DNA from: Elysia marginata
Taxonomy: Eukaryota > Mollusca > Gastropoda > Plakobranchidae
DNA length: 25,556 nt
Direction of reading: 5' to 3'
Assembly: GCA_019649035.1 (NCBI GenBank)
Contig: BMAT01002294.1
Coordinates: forward strand, 355,217-380,772
Part shown: positions 11,942 to 21,055 of the stretch, piece by piece
Position numbering within the stretch: the stretch's first letter is position 1
How the letters are laid out: the number at the start of each line of letters is the position of its first letter
The notes under the pieces: generated by a model
Database searches by the model: none
Told to the model about the DNA's origin: nothing
The model's input: only the letters and a program-made list of their open reading frames with translations
Position numbers and translations under genes: made by a program

Positions 11942-12976
11942 ATGGCAAGTAACGCTTGGTTTAATAGGATACGGACATACTGCAACGCTACGGGTGACTA
12001 CTTGGTGGCACCAACTAGAAAGACATACCATAGAAGTACGGCTATTTCAAACTATCTTGTTCTCATTGTCCACATTCTTTGTGTCGTAAGTTTAGCTTAT
12101 GGACAAGCAAAAGTTCCAGCTGACACAATGAGTTTTTCTGTGGTGGAGGAAGAGCCCGCTGGTAGCCCAGTAGGAACTGTCTCAACTTCAGATATGATCC
12201 TCAACAATATTCCAGAGTCGGAGAGATCGGCAGTTCAGTACACCTTGCGGGCGAAAGATGTCAAGCAGCAAAACCTGTTTAGGATAAACCCACAATCTGG
12301 GAACATTACCGTGTTTCAAAGCGTTGACAGAGAGGCTGTGTGTCCTCGGAAAAATGATTGCATTCTTGATTTCGATGTATATGCCAACAAAGATGACTTT
12401 TTCGGAACAATCCACGTCTCTATCACCGTAACGGATATCAATGACAATCCACCTAGATTTGATACTTCAACTCCAATCGGCACACCTTTTGTATATGAGG
12501 TTCACTTTCCTGAGTCGTCTTTAGAGGGCTCTGTACGGCCGCTTCTGACGGCCACTGACGCAGACACGAGCGAGATATTTGGAGCTATTCGTTACAGCTT
12601 AGAACCTGCTTCCTCCATTTTCTCTCTAGATGTGTCTAAAAACCCAGTTGGTACTCAACTAGTCAGTCTTCGTTTGCTGAAGGCCCTAGATCGTGAGACC
12701 ATAGCTAACTACACTTTACGGCTCATAGCCACTGATGGGGGAGACCCACCGAAAAATGGATCACTGCCAATTCACGTGGTAGTGGATGACTTCAACGATA
12801 ATAATCCCATATTTGCACAAAAGTTCTACTCGGCCAATTTTAGTGAGACGGAGGGCGAGGATTACGAGATCGTCAAAGTACACGCTACTGATAAAGACGA
12901 AGGCAAAAACGGACGCGTCGTTTACTCCTTGAGCTCTCAGCAGCCTGGTGGAAACCCCGAGAGTATTGCGGACAAG
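11942..12976 (+). CDS. Protocadherin, exon 1: signal peptide, EC1, EC2, first half of EC3
   Basis: This is the first coding exon of a cell-surface protocadherin (residues 1-345), a calcium-dependent adhesion and recognition receptor by family. The ATG sits in a good context (acc before, G after) and is the only methionine ahead of the hydrophobic segment at about residues 36-54, which is the likely signal peptide; its n-region is unusually long. EC1 spans about 58-173, with VDRE at 128-131 and DINDNPP at 165-171. Its Cys134-x5-Cys140 spacing marks true protocadherin EC1 domains. EC2 is about 180-291, with ATDAD, LDRE (249-252) and DFNDNNP (283-289). EC3 starts near 293, with ATDKD. Sequons include N121, N256, N272 and N299. 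The exon ends at AAG followed by gtaaga, a strong phase-0 donor. Reading through instead stops at 13027 after 16 unrelated residues. Family and splice site are confident; the orthologue is not identified. Confidence 0.93.
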
Positions 12977-13643
12977 GTAAGAACTCTTACTGTTGTAAGC
13001 ATATGCTTCGTTTCTATAAAGCTATAATTGTGAAAAGACAGTTTTATACACAACTGGCAAAATACGGTAAATGAAGAGATTGGTTTGAAGTTCGAAAGAT
13101 TAAGCAATGCGGACTGGAAAATTTGGTTTAAAAAATTACGGTAGCTCTAAAACAGTTAAAAATCGCTTCATGTACTTGACTGCAGAGAGAGAGATAGAGA
13201 GAGAGAGAGAGAGTGAAAAAGGGAGAGAGAGACAAATAGACTGAGAAAGAGAGACAGAGAAACCGACAAAGAAAGAGAAAGAGCAATGGCGATTGCCTAG
13301 GCATCGTTGTTACCAGGAAGTCTTATTATAAATGAATAAAATGAAAGCTACCTGGTCTCAGTTGAGCTGGCATAACATAACATTGTATTTTTTTTAATTA
13401 AAAAAAAGAATGAACTTTCTATAATTCTATTTATGAACGTTTCTTTATGACAATATATGCATCGTAAAACTGATTATTTTTAATTCAAGGAAAGCATCTG
13501 TTTTGCAAGGATACGCAAAGATGAATACACGTTTCTTGAAAACTATTTCTAAACCTTTTAAAGTCTAGAAGTTTACGTAAGGTAAGCATCTGCTAACATT
13601 GATCCGTCTTATGTTTTACTACCTTACTCACTGGGTTTTTCAG
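12977..13643 (+). other. Phase-0 intron splitting EC3
   Basis: The 667-bp intron starts gtaagaac and ends gggtttttcag. Removing it joins residues 345 and 346 in frame, restoring an EC3 strand followed by the usual NxxTG turn (NEVTG). It carries a GA-rich microsatellite at 13183-13285 and AT-rich sequence otherwise. Retaining it would give a 361-residue product with no membrane anchor. Confidence 0.88.
13183..13285. repeat. GA microsatellite inside the EC3 intron
   Basis: An imperfect (GA)n tract, purine-rich throughout, occupies about one sixth of the intron. Confidence 0.95.
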
Positions 13644-15338
13644 GTGGTTGTCAACGAAGTCACTGGCTCTGTTGTTCTGACCCAGTCCTTGAGCAGCGGG
13701 ACATACGTCATTCTGGTAGAGGCCCGAGACATGGGGGATTCGTTCCTTGTAGATCAGGCCCAGATTCGCGTGACTGTCCTAGATACAAACAATAACGAAC
13801 CGACAGTGCGCCTGAATGCTGTGCCCCCATCAGGTGATCTACCAGAAGGCTGGGTCTCTGAGTCACAGAAGGTGGGCCAAGTGATCGGCTTCCTCACTGT
13901 AGAAGACCCCGACTCTGGTAGCAACGGTAACGTCAGCTGTTTTAGCCTGGAGAACCACTTCAAACTGGAGCTGTCTGGTGACCGTGTTTACAAGTTGGTA
14001 TTGGCGCAGCAGTTGGACTACGAAACAAACCGTGAGCATTACGTAGAGGCCGCTTGTAAAGACCAAGGAACTCCAAGTCTGAATGCAACTGCCTCTTTGG
14101 TGGTAAAAGTAGCGGACGAAAATGACAACAAACCCGTGTTCACGAAGGACATTTACACCCAAGGAATTTTCGAGAACAATGTAGTTGGGGATGTGGTAGT
14201 TGTAGTCACAGCAACGGACCGTGACAGCGGGGAAAGAGGTAGAGTGCAGTATCAACTTTTGCAAGATGCTGGGAGAAACTTTACCATATCTGCTTCTGAT
14301 GGCGTCATAAAGTCAACAATTCGTTTTGACAGGGAGTCCAAAGACACATATGAGTTTACTGTTATGGCCAAAGACCACGGGAACCCGTCTCTAAACTCGA
14401 CAGCTCGTGTGAGAATTGATGTCAGAGACAAGAATGACGTGTCCCCCGTCTTTGGAAGGCCTCAATACAAGTTTCATCTCTACGAGAACAGAGATGTGGG
14501 AAGTGTGGTAGGCAACATCACTGTATCTGACCCCGATCTTGAAGGAGGTGGCAAAGTTAAACTTTCTCTTGTATTTGAAAATACTGGCAGTGAGACCGCC
14601 TACGGATCAGACGACGCCAACAATGATCCGTTTTCAATCTCAGACGATGGTAAGATATTTAGCCGTAAGGTTTTCGACAGGGAAGAACAACCCTCATATT
14701 CTTTCTATGTAGTGGCGACTGATCAAGGTCATCGGAAACTGTCTTCCTCTGTAGGAGCCATTGTTGAGATTCTTGATGTGAACGACCACAGGCCAACGTT
14801 TAGCTTCCCCAGCGAGCATAACTTCTCAGCGTTGGCAAGCATACCCATTCATAGTGACCAGTCTGTACTTAGAATAGAAGTGACCGATAGGGATGCTGGC
14901 AAGAACAGCATTATATCCTACAGCATTATCTCCTCCAATGCATCCACCGGACTCTTCCGTATCGGGAAATTCAGCGGAGAGATTGTGGCCAGCAGAGATA
15001 TCGGCCGTTCAGATTTGGGTACATTCTTTATCACCGTGAACGCTTCCGACCAGGGCTCACCTGCTCTTTGGGAAAACCGCACCCTGAATTTGATCATCCA
15101 GGCAGCTGCTACCGGAAGTGCTGATAAGGTCATAGCAGACCAGAACGTTCTCATCGTTGTTTGCATCGTGTGTTTCACCGTCATCGTCAGCGGTGGTATT
15201 TTCATTGCTCTCTGTGTTCTGCGCAGACTCGATCGCCAGCGGAAGCTTCAGTATGCTGATGCTTGCTGTCCCGGAAGCCGCTCAGACCTGGACAGTGGGA
15301 GTAATGCAGATCCAGGCCCGCAGCAGTATGATCTTGCA
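13644..15338 (+). CDS. Protocadherin, exon 2: rest of EC3, EC4-EC7, transmembrane helix, start of cytoplasmic tail
   Basis: This exon encodes residues 346-910 of the same protein. The acceptor is tttttcag at 13643, phase 0; the open frame starts earlier at 13599, but that part is intron. The second half of EC3 ends in a degenerate DTNNNEP (392-398). EC4 is about 400-511 (DENDNKP), EC5 513-614 (ATDRD, FDRE, DKNDVSP), EC6 616-731 (FDRE, DVNDHRP) and EC7 733-832 (VTDRD, without DRE or DxNDN, as is common next to the membrane). One transmembrane helix lies at about 846-871, followed by a basic stop-transfer run (RRLDRQRK). Only about 40 cytoplasmic residues are present before a gtaagt donor at 15339, phase 0. 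If the donor is not used, nine more codons lead to a stop at 15366-15368. Seven EC repeats match the count in vertebrate delta-1 protocadherins, but the motifs that define that group lie in the unseen tail, so orthology is open. Confidence 0.93.
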
Positions 15339-15914
15339 GTAAGTTGTAAATTTATTACCTGTAAATAATTTCTAAAATATTGCTTATAGACTTATACCTC
15401 TTTTTTGAAACCTCTATAATGTTCCCGTTTTTTCCCTTATCAATTTGTGCAGCCTTCTACCACAGGATTTTGTTTTTTACATACAAGAAAACCATTTATT
15501 ATTTAATGCTTTATAATCACGTTATTGCAAGTATCTGTGCTTGGTTTTTTTTTTAATTTGCGATTAGATGAAGTAACTGTACGGAGTGAAGTCATAAAAT
15601 AATAGGGGTAATAGTTAAAAATACAAAAACGGTTATGTATGTAATACAAGTTCTTTTGTTGAGGATTAAGCATCTAATGCGCTCTTTCTTCGTTTACAAG
15701 GCATCTTTATTGAAGTTAGATTCCCACCCATCCCCTCCCTTGCTACCTCTTCTTTGCCCCCAATTCATCTATACCGCTACATCGTCTCGATCACTGCACT
15801 TCGAGCGCAAGGTTGCATACAATAATTGCACTTAGGTCGACCTTTCGCCCAGCCTTGTCTTTTACAAATCTCCTTGTGAATTGGGTCTTCGTAGTTGCCT
15901 CAGGGTGAGTGCGG

Positions 15915-15990
15915 AGAGAGAGCATAAAACTCGTTTTTGTGTGCCATAAAACGTTTGTGCGTTTTATATGCAATGTTTTATGCGCTCTCT
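15915..15990. repeat. Nested inverted repeat, long imperfect hairpin
   Basis: The outer arms 15915-15930 and 15975-15990 pair at 15 of 16 positions. Inside them lies a perfect 8-bp hairpin (ataaaacg at 15946-15953 with cgttttat at 15960-15967, 6-base loop). The motif cataaaac thus occurs four times, twice direct and then twice inverted. The unit lies about 0.6 kb past the exon 2 donor. It could be a small mobile-element remnant, a cruciform or an RNA stem-loop; its left-side internal bulge of about 11 bases is large for a microRNA precursor. Confidence 0.7.
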
Positions 15991-17067
15991 GCCGTGTCTA
16001 GACTTTACAACACTTGGTTGTATTTAAAAGGTTTTTGTTGAAACAAAGACAATGTTTAGCCTGCAGCGAACATATGAAAAAGTGTAGCCGAACAGAGAAA
16101 AAAATAGAACATGTTTGGAATGGTTAGAGTTTTGTTAGTATGAAAAAAAAACGGATAGCAATATCTATTTGTGACTTTTTAATTATATTTTTAAAATCCA
16201 AAGTCAGTTTTAGTCTTGAAAGTTTATTGTAGTAAAAATAAATAGAATATGTCTCTCATAGAGTAATATAATAGGGGCCTATTAATTCAATATGAAAAAA
16301 ATAAGCTTCAGTAACGGTTAAGGGAATGTGTAGTTTAATATTTCCTCTACTTTGTGGTCATGAAGTTTTTATTGTTTAAAAAAAGAAGGGCTTCTCTGAA
16401 GCTTGAAGTATTCAGTATGCCTAAATAAAAAAGAAGTGCTCCAGTAACTAAACCCCCATACTAAAGTTTACTTTGTTTGAAACTTGGGGGACACATAAAT
16501 TGTTTTCCTAAAAAGTTATCACTCTGGACATACATATTCATTATGATATTTTTACTCAGGCTGCTGTTATCAATAATTAAATTAGATGAAATCAGATAAT
16601 TTCTCTGCTAAACTTATTAGCACAAAACTTTAGCTTCGTAGGTGTCCTAAAATGTCCATTAACTTGGGCTCTACAAATGCCCTCTTATTGCGTTAAGTAA
16701 CAGTGGCGTAAAACGATACATATAGAACTTCACTCTTCTTTGCACTTAGTTCTCTCCTTTTTTCTCTAATAATAATTACAATGTACATCTAAAATCTAGA
16801 TCTAGAGTGTTACGGCTCTGACAAAACCCTGAACAAAGCAAACGCGGGATAGTGTACGTAATGAAGTAACTTTCCTAAGTATGGGTGGGTTCAGCCGTTA
16901 GGCGCGCGATACCCAGAGGGCAAGGCAAACAAATCAAGTGGGCTGTTATTGTGGTGATGGTAGTGTTTGAACAGAAAATGGCCAGGTATATGAACGGTAA
17001 TACGTTTGGGTCGTGAATGATCGGTTTGTAATAATTGTATGCAATATCAGTGCAAAAGCGGCGAGGT

Positions 17068-17091
17068 AGGGTGGCAGGGTGGCAGGGTGGC
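17068..17091 (+). repeat. Three tandem copies of agggtggc
   Basis: Three exact 8-base units, preceded by ggt. The regularly spaced G runs give some G-quadruplex potential. Confidence 0.85.
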
Positions 17092-17909
17092 CTTAAGTAG
17101 AAACGTTAAAAGAAGTTTTACAGCCATTTGGTCTCTCTCTCTCCCCATCTCCCTCTGTCTCTATACTTTTCGTTGACGTTTGTCTCTCTTTGACTCTACC
17201 AATATTTCTAGTACATGTATAAATATACTTTTGATTTTCCTTTTGAGTACCTTTTTTAAAATCTCAAAAGATTGAATGCATTTTCTCTCTGCGTGTCGCT
17301 AGTATGTTTGGGTCTCCTACTACTCGGTTCTCCATTCTTTGATTCAGTCTATTTTTGTACGGGATGTATCGTTTTTTTTTTATTCTTTTTTTTTTTGTTG
17401 TATTTTGTGGCATTATCAAAGTTGCGCTTGTTCGGATTGCACCCAGTGTGACTTGACCTGGCTTATCAGGAGTGTCATGTCTACTTGTCTCGTTCAACTT
17501 TGTCTCGCGATTTATCATTTTATTTTGTGCACTTATCAAAACTGTTTTCTCTTTACTTGGGTTCGGGTGGCTTTTGTCGCTAATTCATTCTTGGAGCGGC
17601 CTTATTTCCTCATGCATAAACAACTAACGCAGAAAAAGAGCCGCGTTGTTACAACTTTTGTTAACCTAGTTTTTCTGAGTGCGAGAGATTAAGTGTTTTT
17701 ATGGAACTCTTGAATCTTGTTTGTCTCTCTGCTGGGGGAGTCACGTAATGTTTAAAAAATCTCCCTGCGCGTCCTGGCACCAAAATTTTTGTGTGTACCT
17801 GTCCTATGATAAAGATAAGCCCTACCCTTCTTGACTCAGCTAAAGTGCCTTTTGGCCAAAGTCAATCCAGTCTCATGCCCATCCTCTTCCTTTTTCAACC
17901 GATCGCCAC

Positions 17910-17913
17910 CCTT

Positions 17914-17988
<75 letters not shown>

Positions 17989-18041
17989 TTCTTTCTCTCT
18001 CACTCTATCTATCTCTTTCTTTCTTTTCTCTCTTTTTTTAC
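17910..18041. repeat. Long CT microsatellite
   Basis: A (CT)n tract of about 100 bases grades into TTTC-rich sequence. Serine- and leucine-rich frames across it are artefacts. It lies just upstream of the SINE. Confidence 0.97.
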
Positions 18042-18140
18042 TGATAGAGTATATGAACTAAAAATTGTAAAAAATTATATATATACCATGTTTTTTCTGT
18101 GAAATGTATTGACTGACTTACTGTCTCCACATACAATAGT

Positions 18141-18462
18141 TGTGTGGCGTCGTGGTGTAGTGGTAGACGCTCGGCTTTCGGATCGAGAGGTCCGGGGTTC
18201 GAGTCCTGCTTTCGGCAGGTCGACGTTAAGTCCATGAGAAAGGCTATTTACACACATTTCTTCGCCTCACTCATGCGTTAAACGAGTACCCGACTATAGG
18301 CAGTGAAAGATCTTGTCAGAAAGCTAGAGGGATGCGCTTAACTTGCTGATCCTCTGTGAGTTCAGAAGGTACTTGGTTTAGGAATGGCCTGTCGGGGAAC
18401 CCATGTAAAGTGCTTAGAGCACATTTAGTGGATAAGCGCTATATAAAATGCTCTTCTTTCTT
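18141..18462 (+). mobile_element. tRNA-derived SINE, apparently full length
   Basis: The head is tRNA-like. It has an A box tggtgtagtgg (18153-18163) and a B box ggttcgagtcc (18196-18206), spaced as in a tRNA gene, which would act as an internal RNA polymerase III promoter. The cloverleaf itself is degraded: the T stem is poor, and a ctgc/gcag hairpin is inserted before the 3' acceptor strand (cgtcg at 18148 can still pair with cgacg at 18221). A body of about 200 bp follows, ending in the conserved-looking tail agtgcttagagcac ... gcgctatataaa (18410-18447) and a pyrimidine-rich end with a gctcttcttt direct repeat (18450 and 18470). It encodes no protein and depends on a LINE partner for movement. 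A 130-bp CT tract lies just upstream. Confidence 0.8.
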
Positions 18463-19394
18463 AAAAATCGCTCTTCTTTTGGAGTGCAAACCGTAAATTT
18501 AAACAACAAAGAAAGTAATGTTTAAAATCTTCTGTGGTGGCAAACATCCAGTGTCAACTAGGTCTCGGAGATAGGTGGGAACTTCAGATTCTCACCTTTT
18601 TTGTTGTATACTGTGATTTTCTGTACCACCGGTTAGAAAATGACAGGCTGTCTGCAATCCCTCCACCCGTCCGCCTTTTTTTTCCCTCGAGACTTCCACA
18701 TTATAAACTTTAACTCACATGAAAACACGCATCAAAAGATATTACGCAACACTTTCTTTGGCGTTTTTTTAACCCGACTTTGCATTTACACGTTATTACA
18801 GTTTGAAAAAATATCCATGCCGTTTTATAAATATCGATTCTTGGAGAAGTCTGTTGAATAACTGTTGTATAAGCTTTAACTAATGCCGTGGGCTCATGTT
18901 AAAATCAATCAAATTACATTTTTTTTCTTTTTGAGAGCATGTTATAACTTTATGTGATATTTTGAGAAAAGAGAATTTTAATATGGTCTGAGAGTAATTA
19001 ACTTTAGCGATGTTGCCTACGCCACTGCTCTGACAACTAAAACAATGTTATTCTTCTAAATGCGGCAAGGGTTATGATGCAGAATCATTCGTTTCATCCT
19101 ATGTTGCGTGTGCAGAATCAAACAAATTATTTTAACTTTACAGAGAACCTTTAATTTTAAAAGAGCGTGATCACTGACTAAGAGTTTTACCCTTACGCTT
19201 TTTATTATCACAAAGTTATATCTGGGTTTATTGTTAATTCCCTTTTTTACTGTGATATATATATATGTAGATCTTTGATATTGGAATAAAGGCTCTCATA
19301 ATCCTTTGTTTCCCACGCCAAATGTCCGAAATTAGTTTTTGGATTTTTTAAACAAAGATTTGCAGTTATTCTGCAGGTAGATTTCACATTGCGA
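18463..19394. other. Non-coding AT-rich sequence
   Basis: I see no gene. A short (TA)n run lies at 19256-19266. Probably intronic. Confidence 0.5.
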
Positions 19395-19560
19395 CCATAA
19401 GGTTAGATCCCCGGGCGATTCATTAGCCATTCATCTCATTTGCATAATCAAAGCAGCCGGACTGTGCCAATCAGATAAGCTTGAAAATTGATCTGGCGCG
19501 CAGTTTTCCCAACAGTTCTCAGCAGTGAGAAACTTAGCGTTTGGCGTCCATGTTTCCGGC
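19395..19560 (+). promoter_or_regulatory. Candidate enhancer or promoter with POU, TCF, CCAAT and GATA sites
   Basis: Four consensus-quality sites lie within 42 bp: octamer atttgcat (19438-19445), TCF/LEF atcaaag (19447-19453), CCAAT box ccaatcag (19467-19474) and GATA site agataag (19473-19479). A short inverted repeat, ttctca/tgagaa (19516-19529), follows. The patch is less AT-rich than its surroundings. If 15.3-25.5 kb is intron, this would be an intronic enhancer of the protocadherin; it could instead be the promoter of an unseen transcript. Motif matching alone cannot show activity. Confidence 0.35.
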
Positions 19561-19681
19561 AAGTGCATCCGATATCCAAGTGGAAAACCTCTTGAGATTG
19601 AAGTACCTGATGCCAGTCATGATCGCGGACATACGGTATCCGGCAAATCCTTTTCGTGACACTCTTTTTTGGTCACATTAA
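19550..19681 (+). CDS. Small open reading frame, unrecognised (43 codons)
   Basis: An ATG at 19550, just downstream of the transcription-factor-site cluster, opens a 43-codon frame (start MFPASASDIQVENLL) ending at TAA 19679-19681. The peptide has a varied composition and no signal peptide or membrane segment. I do not recognise it. No convincing splice donor lies in it, and a frame this short is expected by chance in this much sequence. It is listed only because of its position. Confidence 0.12.
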   Translation: MFPASASDIQVENLLRLKYLMPVMIADIRYPANPFRDTLFWSH

Positions 19682-20639
19682 GGTTCGGTTTCATTATTAT
19701 GCAGTTTATTTCCCTCGCAAGGTCCTCGAGATATTATGCACAACTTGAGACTGCGCTGTTGTGTTTCATGGTTGATTGATTTAGTTCAAGATTGTGAGCA
19801 AGTCGAAACTGAAACCTGCAAAGCCGGACATGTATTACACTTAGGAAGGCGGCGATTGAGTTTAGACAAAGAATCGCATGTTGGAGGATGAGTTGCGGAA
19901 AAAATATATACTCCTTAACTTGTCAAATGATTGGCTTGAGTAAAGAAGGAGACAGAAAAGTACACACTGCTTGACAAGTTCAAGCTAAATAAGATTTATT
20001 AAGAGCTTTGAATTATGATCAAAACTTTAAGCCTTTCGTGGTAATGAAAAATTGGTGTGTTTACCAAAAACTTTAAACATCCATCGGAATTCCATGCCTT
20101 CTATTGCCTCATTTCTTCTCAATTTTCCAGCCCTATTATTGATTTACAAAGTGGGAAATGAAAGTCCTGGTGAAAATATTTTATGATAAGTGCCAATCTT
20201 ACTTTTGGGAAAGATGGCTCTAACAAAATTAACTCCGGACGCGTAATAAATTTAGCACCTTATTTACAGTTTGGCAAGCTCTAAAAAAGTTATCTCCTCA
20301 AACCTGAAGGTAAATTAATAATGCAAAGGCCTATAATGATAATTACCAGCGGCCTGCCCTGTAATTTTCTCAAATATTTTTCACAAAATCACATTCTATT
20401 TAGCCTTTTAATGTCCAAGGACAATCCACTTCATCAGACTCCTATCCATCCATCATTTAACGAGCTGACTTCAAAGTTCAATAAATTGTCTTTGAGAAAC
20501 AAACAAAAAAAAAGATAGGAAAACATAGGAACTTACACCCTTCTACTCTGTGGGAATTCTCTAACTGACAATTTTCGCGGTCTCAATTGTACTATGTTAT
20601 GGTTCGTCCAATTTACACTTTTACAATGTCGCACCTCTG
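19682..20639. other. Non-coding AT-rich sequence
   Basis: No gene is supportable. A 10-bp perfect inverted repeat, aacttgtcaa (19917-19926) with its complement at 19971-19980, is within chance expectation. A 65-codon ATG frame at 20321-20518 lacks recognisable features. Confidence 0.5.
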
Positions 20640-21055
20640 TCCTTTTTCAAACCCACTGGCTTTAACGGTCTGAACCGGGCGGTAAGTACCCGTCTGTGCT
20701 CTCTCGTCTCCTCCTCTCAATGAGCGGCGTATTTTGACCCCAGACAATGGCGTTACGGCCAGTCTATCCCCCCTTTGTCCAGTCTGCTTGAAGGTAGAAA
20801 TCTGTTGTGGTTTAAAGCGGTTATTTTCCCCTCAATCGCCATGGTGTAACGCTGGCTCCGGATCTATAGTAAAACGTCAAATTAGGGGTACCATTCAGAG
20901 CTTGACCAATGGTCAAATTAGCCTCCCCGGGCGAATGTATTGACATGTGGATAGCAGCACGTGACCACCTCCGGTCCGGATGAGATGGGAGTGTGGTGAG
21001 TGTACCGAGACACGAAATAGGACGTCCGGCGTCCAGAAACAACATGGAGCTTGGA
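20640..21055. promoter_or_regulatory. GC-richer candidate regulatory patch with E-box and palindrome
   Basis: This patch stands out from the AT-rich background. It holds a RUNX-type tgtggttt (about 20806), a perfect inverted repeat ttgacc-aat-ggtcaa (20902-20916) containing a CCAAT core, and the E-box gcacgtgacc (20957-20966). A CpG-bearing stretch, ggacgtccggcgtcc, follows near 21021. No reading frame here looks like protein. It is a candidate enhancer only. Confidence 0.25.

Larger units (their letters stand above)
15339..17908 (+). other. Probable intron after protocadherin exon 2, first part
   Basis: The stretch starts with the gtaagt donor and is AT-rich. It holds the nested inverted repeat at 15915-15990, a 12-bp palindrome tctagatctaga (16795-16806), a triple agggtggc repeat (17068-17091) and a short CT-rich run (17131-17163). 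An aataaa at 16237-16242 could serve a read-through transcript. I find no cytoplasmic-tail exon. Confidence 0.5.

Noticed and set aside
13863..14264. 133-codon minus-strand frame inside exon 2
   Set aside because: It is a shadow of the protocadherin coding strand.
16237..16242. aataaa as the polyadenylation site of the protocadherin
   Set aside because: The hexamer is common in AT-rich DNA and the exon 2 donor implies continued splicing; kept only as a possibility for a read-through form.
17339..17692. 117-codon frame rich in F, C and L
   Set aside because: It begins at a non-ATG codon and reflects T-rich DNA.
18146..18226. Functional tRNA gene
   Set aside because: The T stem and acceptor pairing are broken by an insertion and a SINE body follows, so it is a retroposon head.
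18038..18257. Minus-strand frames with DSNPGPLDPKAERLPLHH-like text
   Set aside because: This is the typical antisense translation of a tRNA-derived SINE head, not a gene.
19917..19980. Perfect 10-bp inverted repeat aacttgtcaa with a 44-base spacer
   Set aside because: Also within chance expectation; no target duplication or larger structure.
19410..20936. Shared 11-mer tccccgggcga in two candidate regulatory patches
   Set aside because: Shared 11-mers are expected by chance at this window size, and the flanks do not align.
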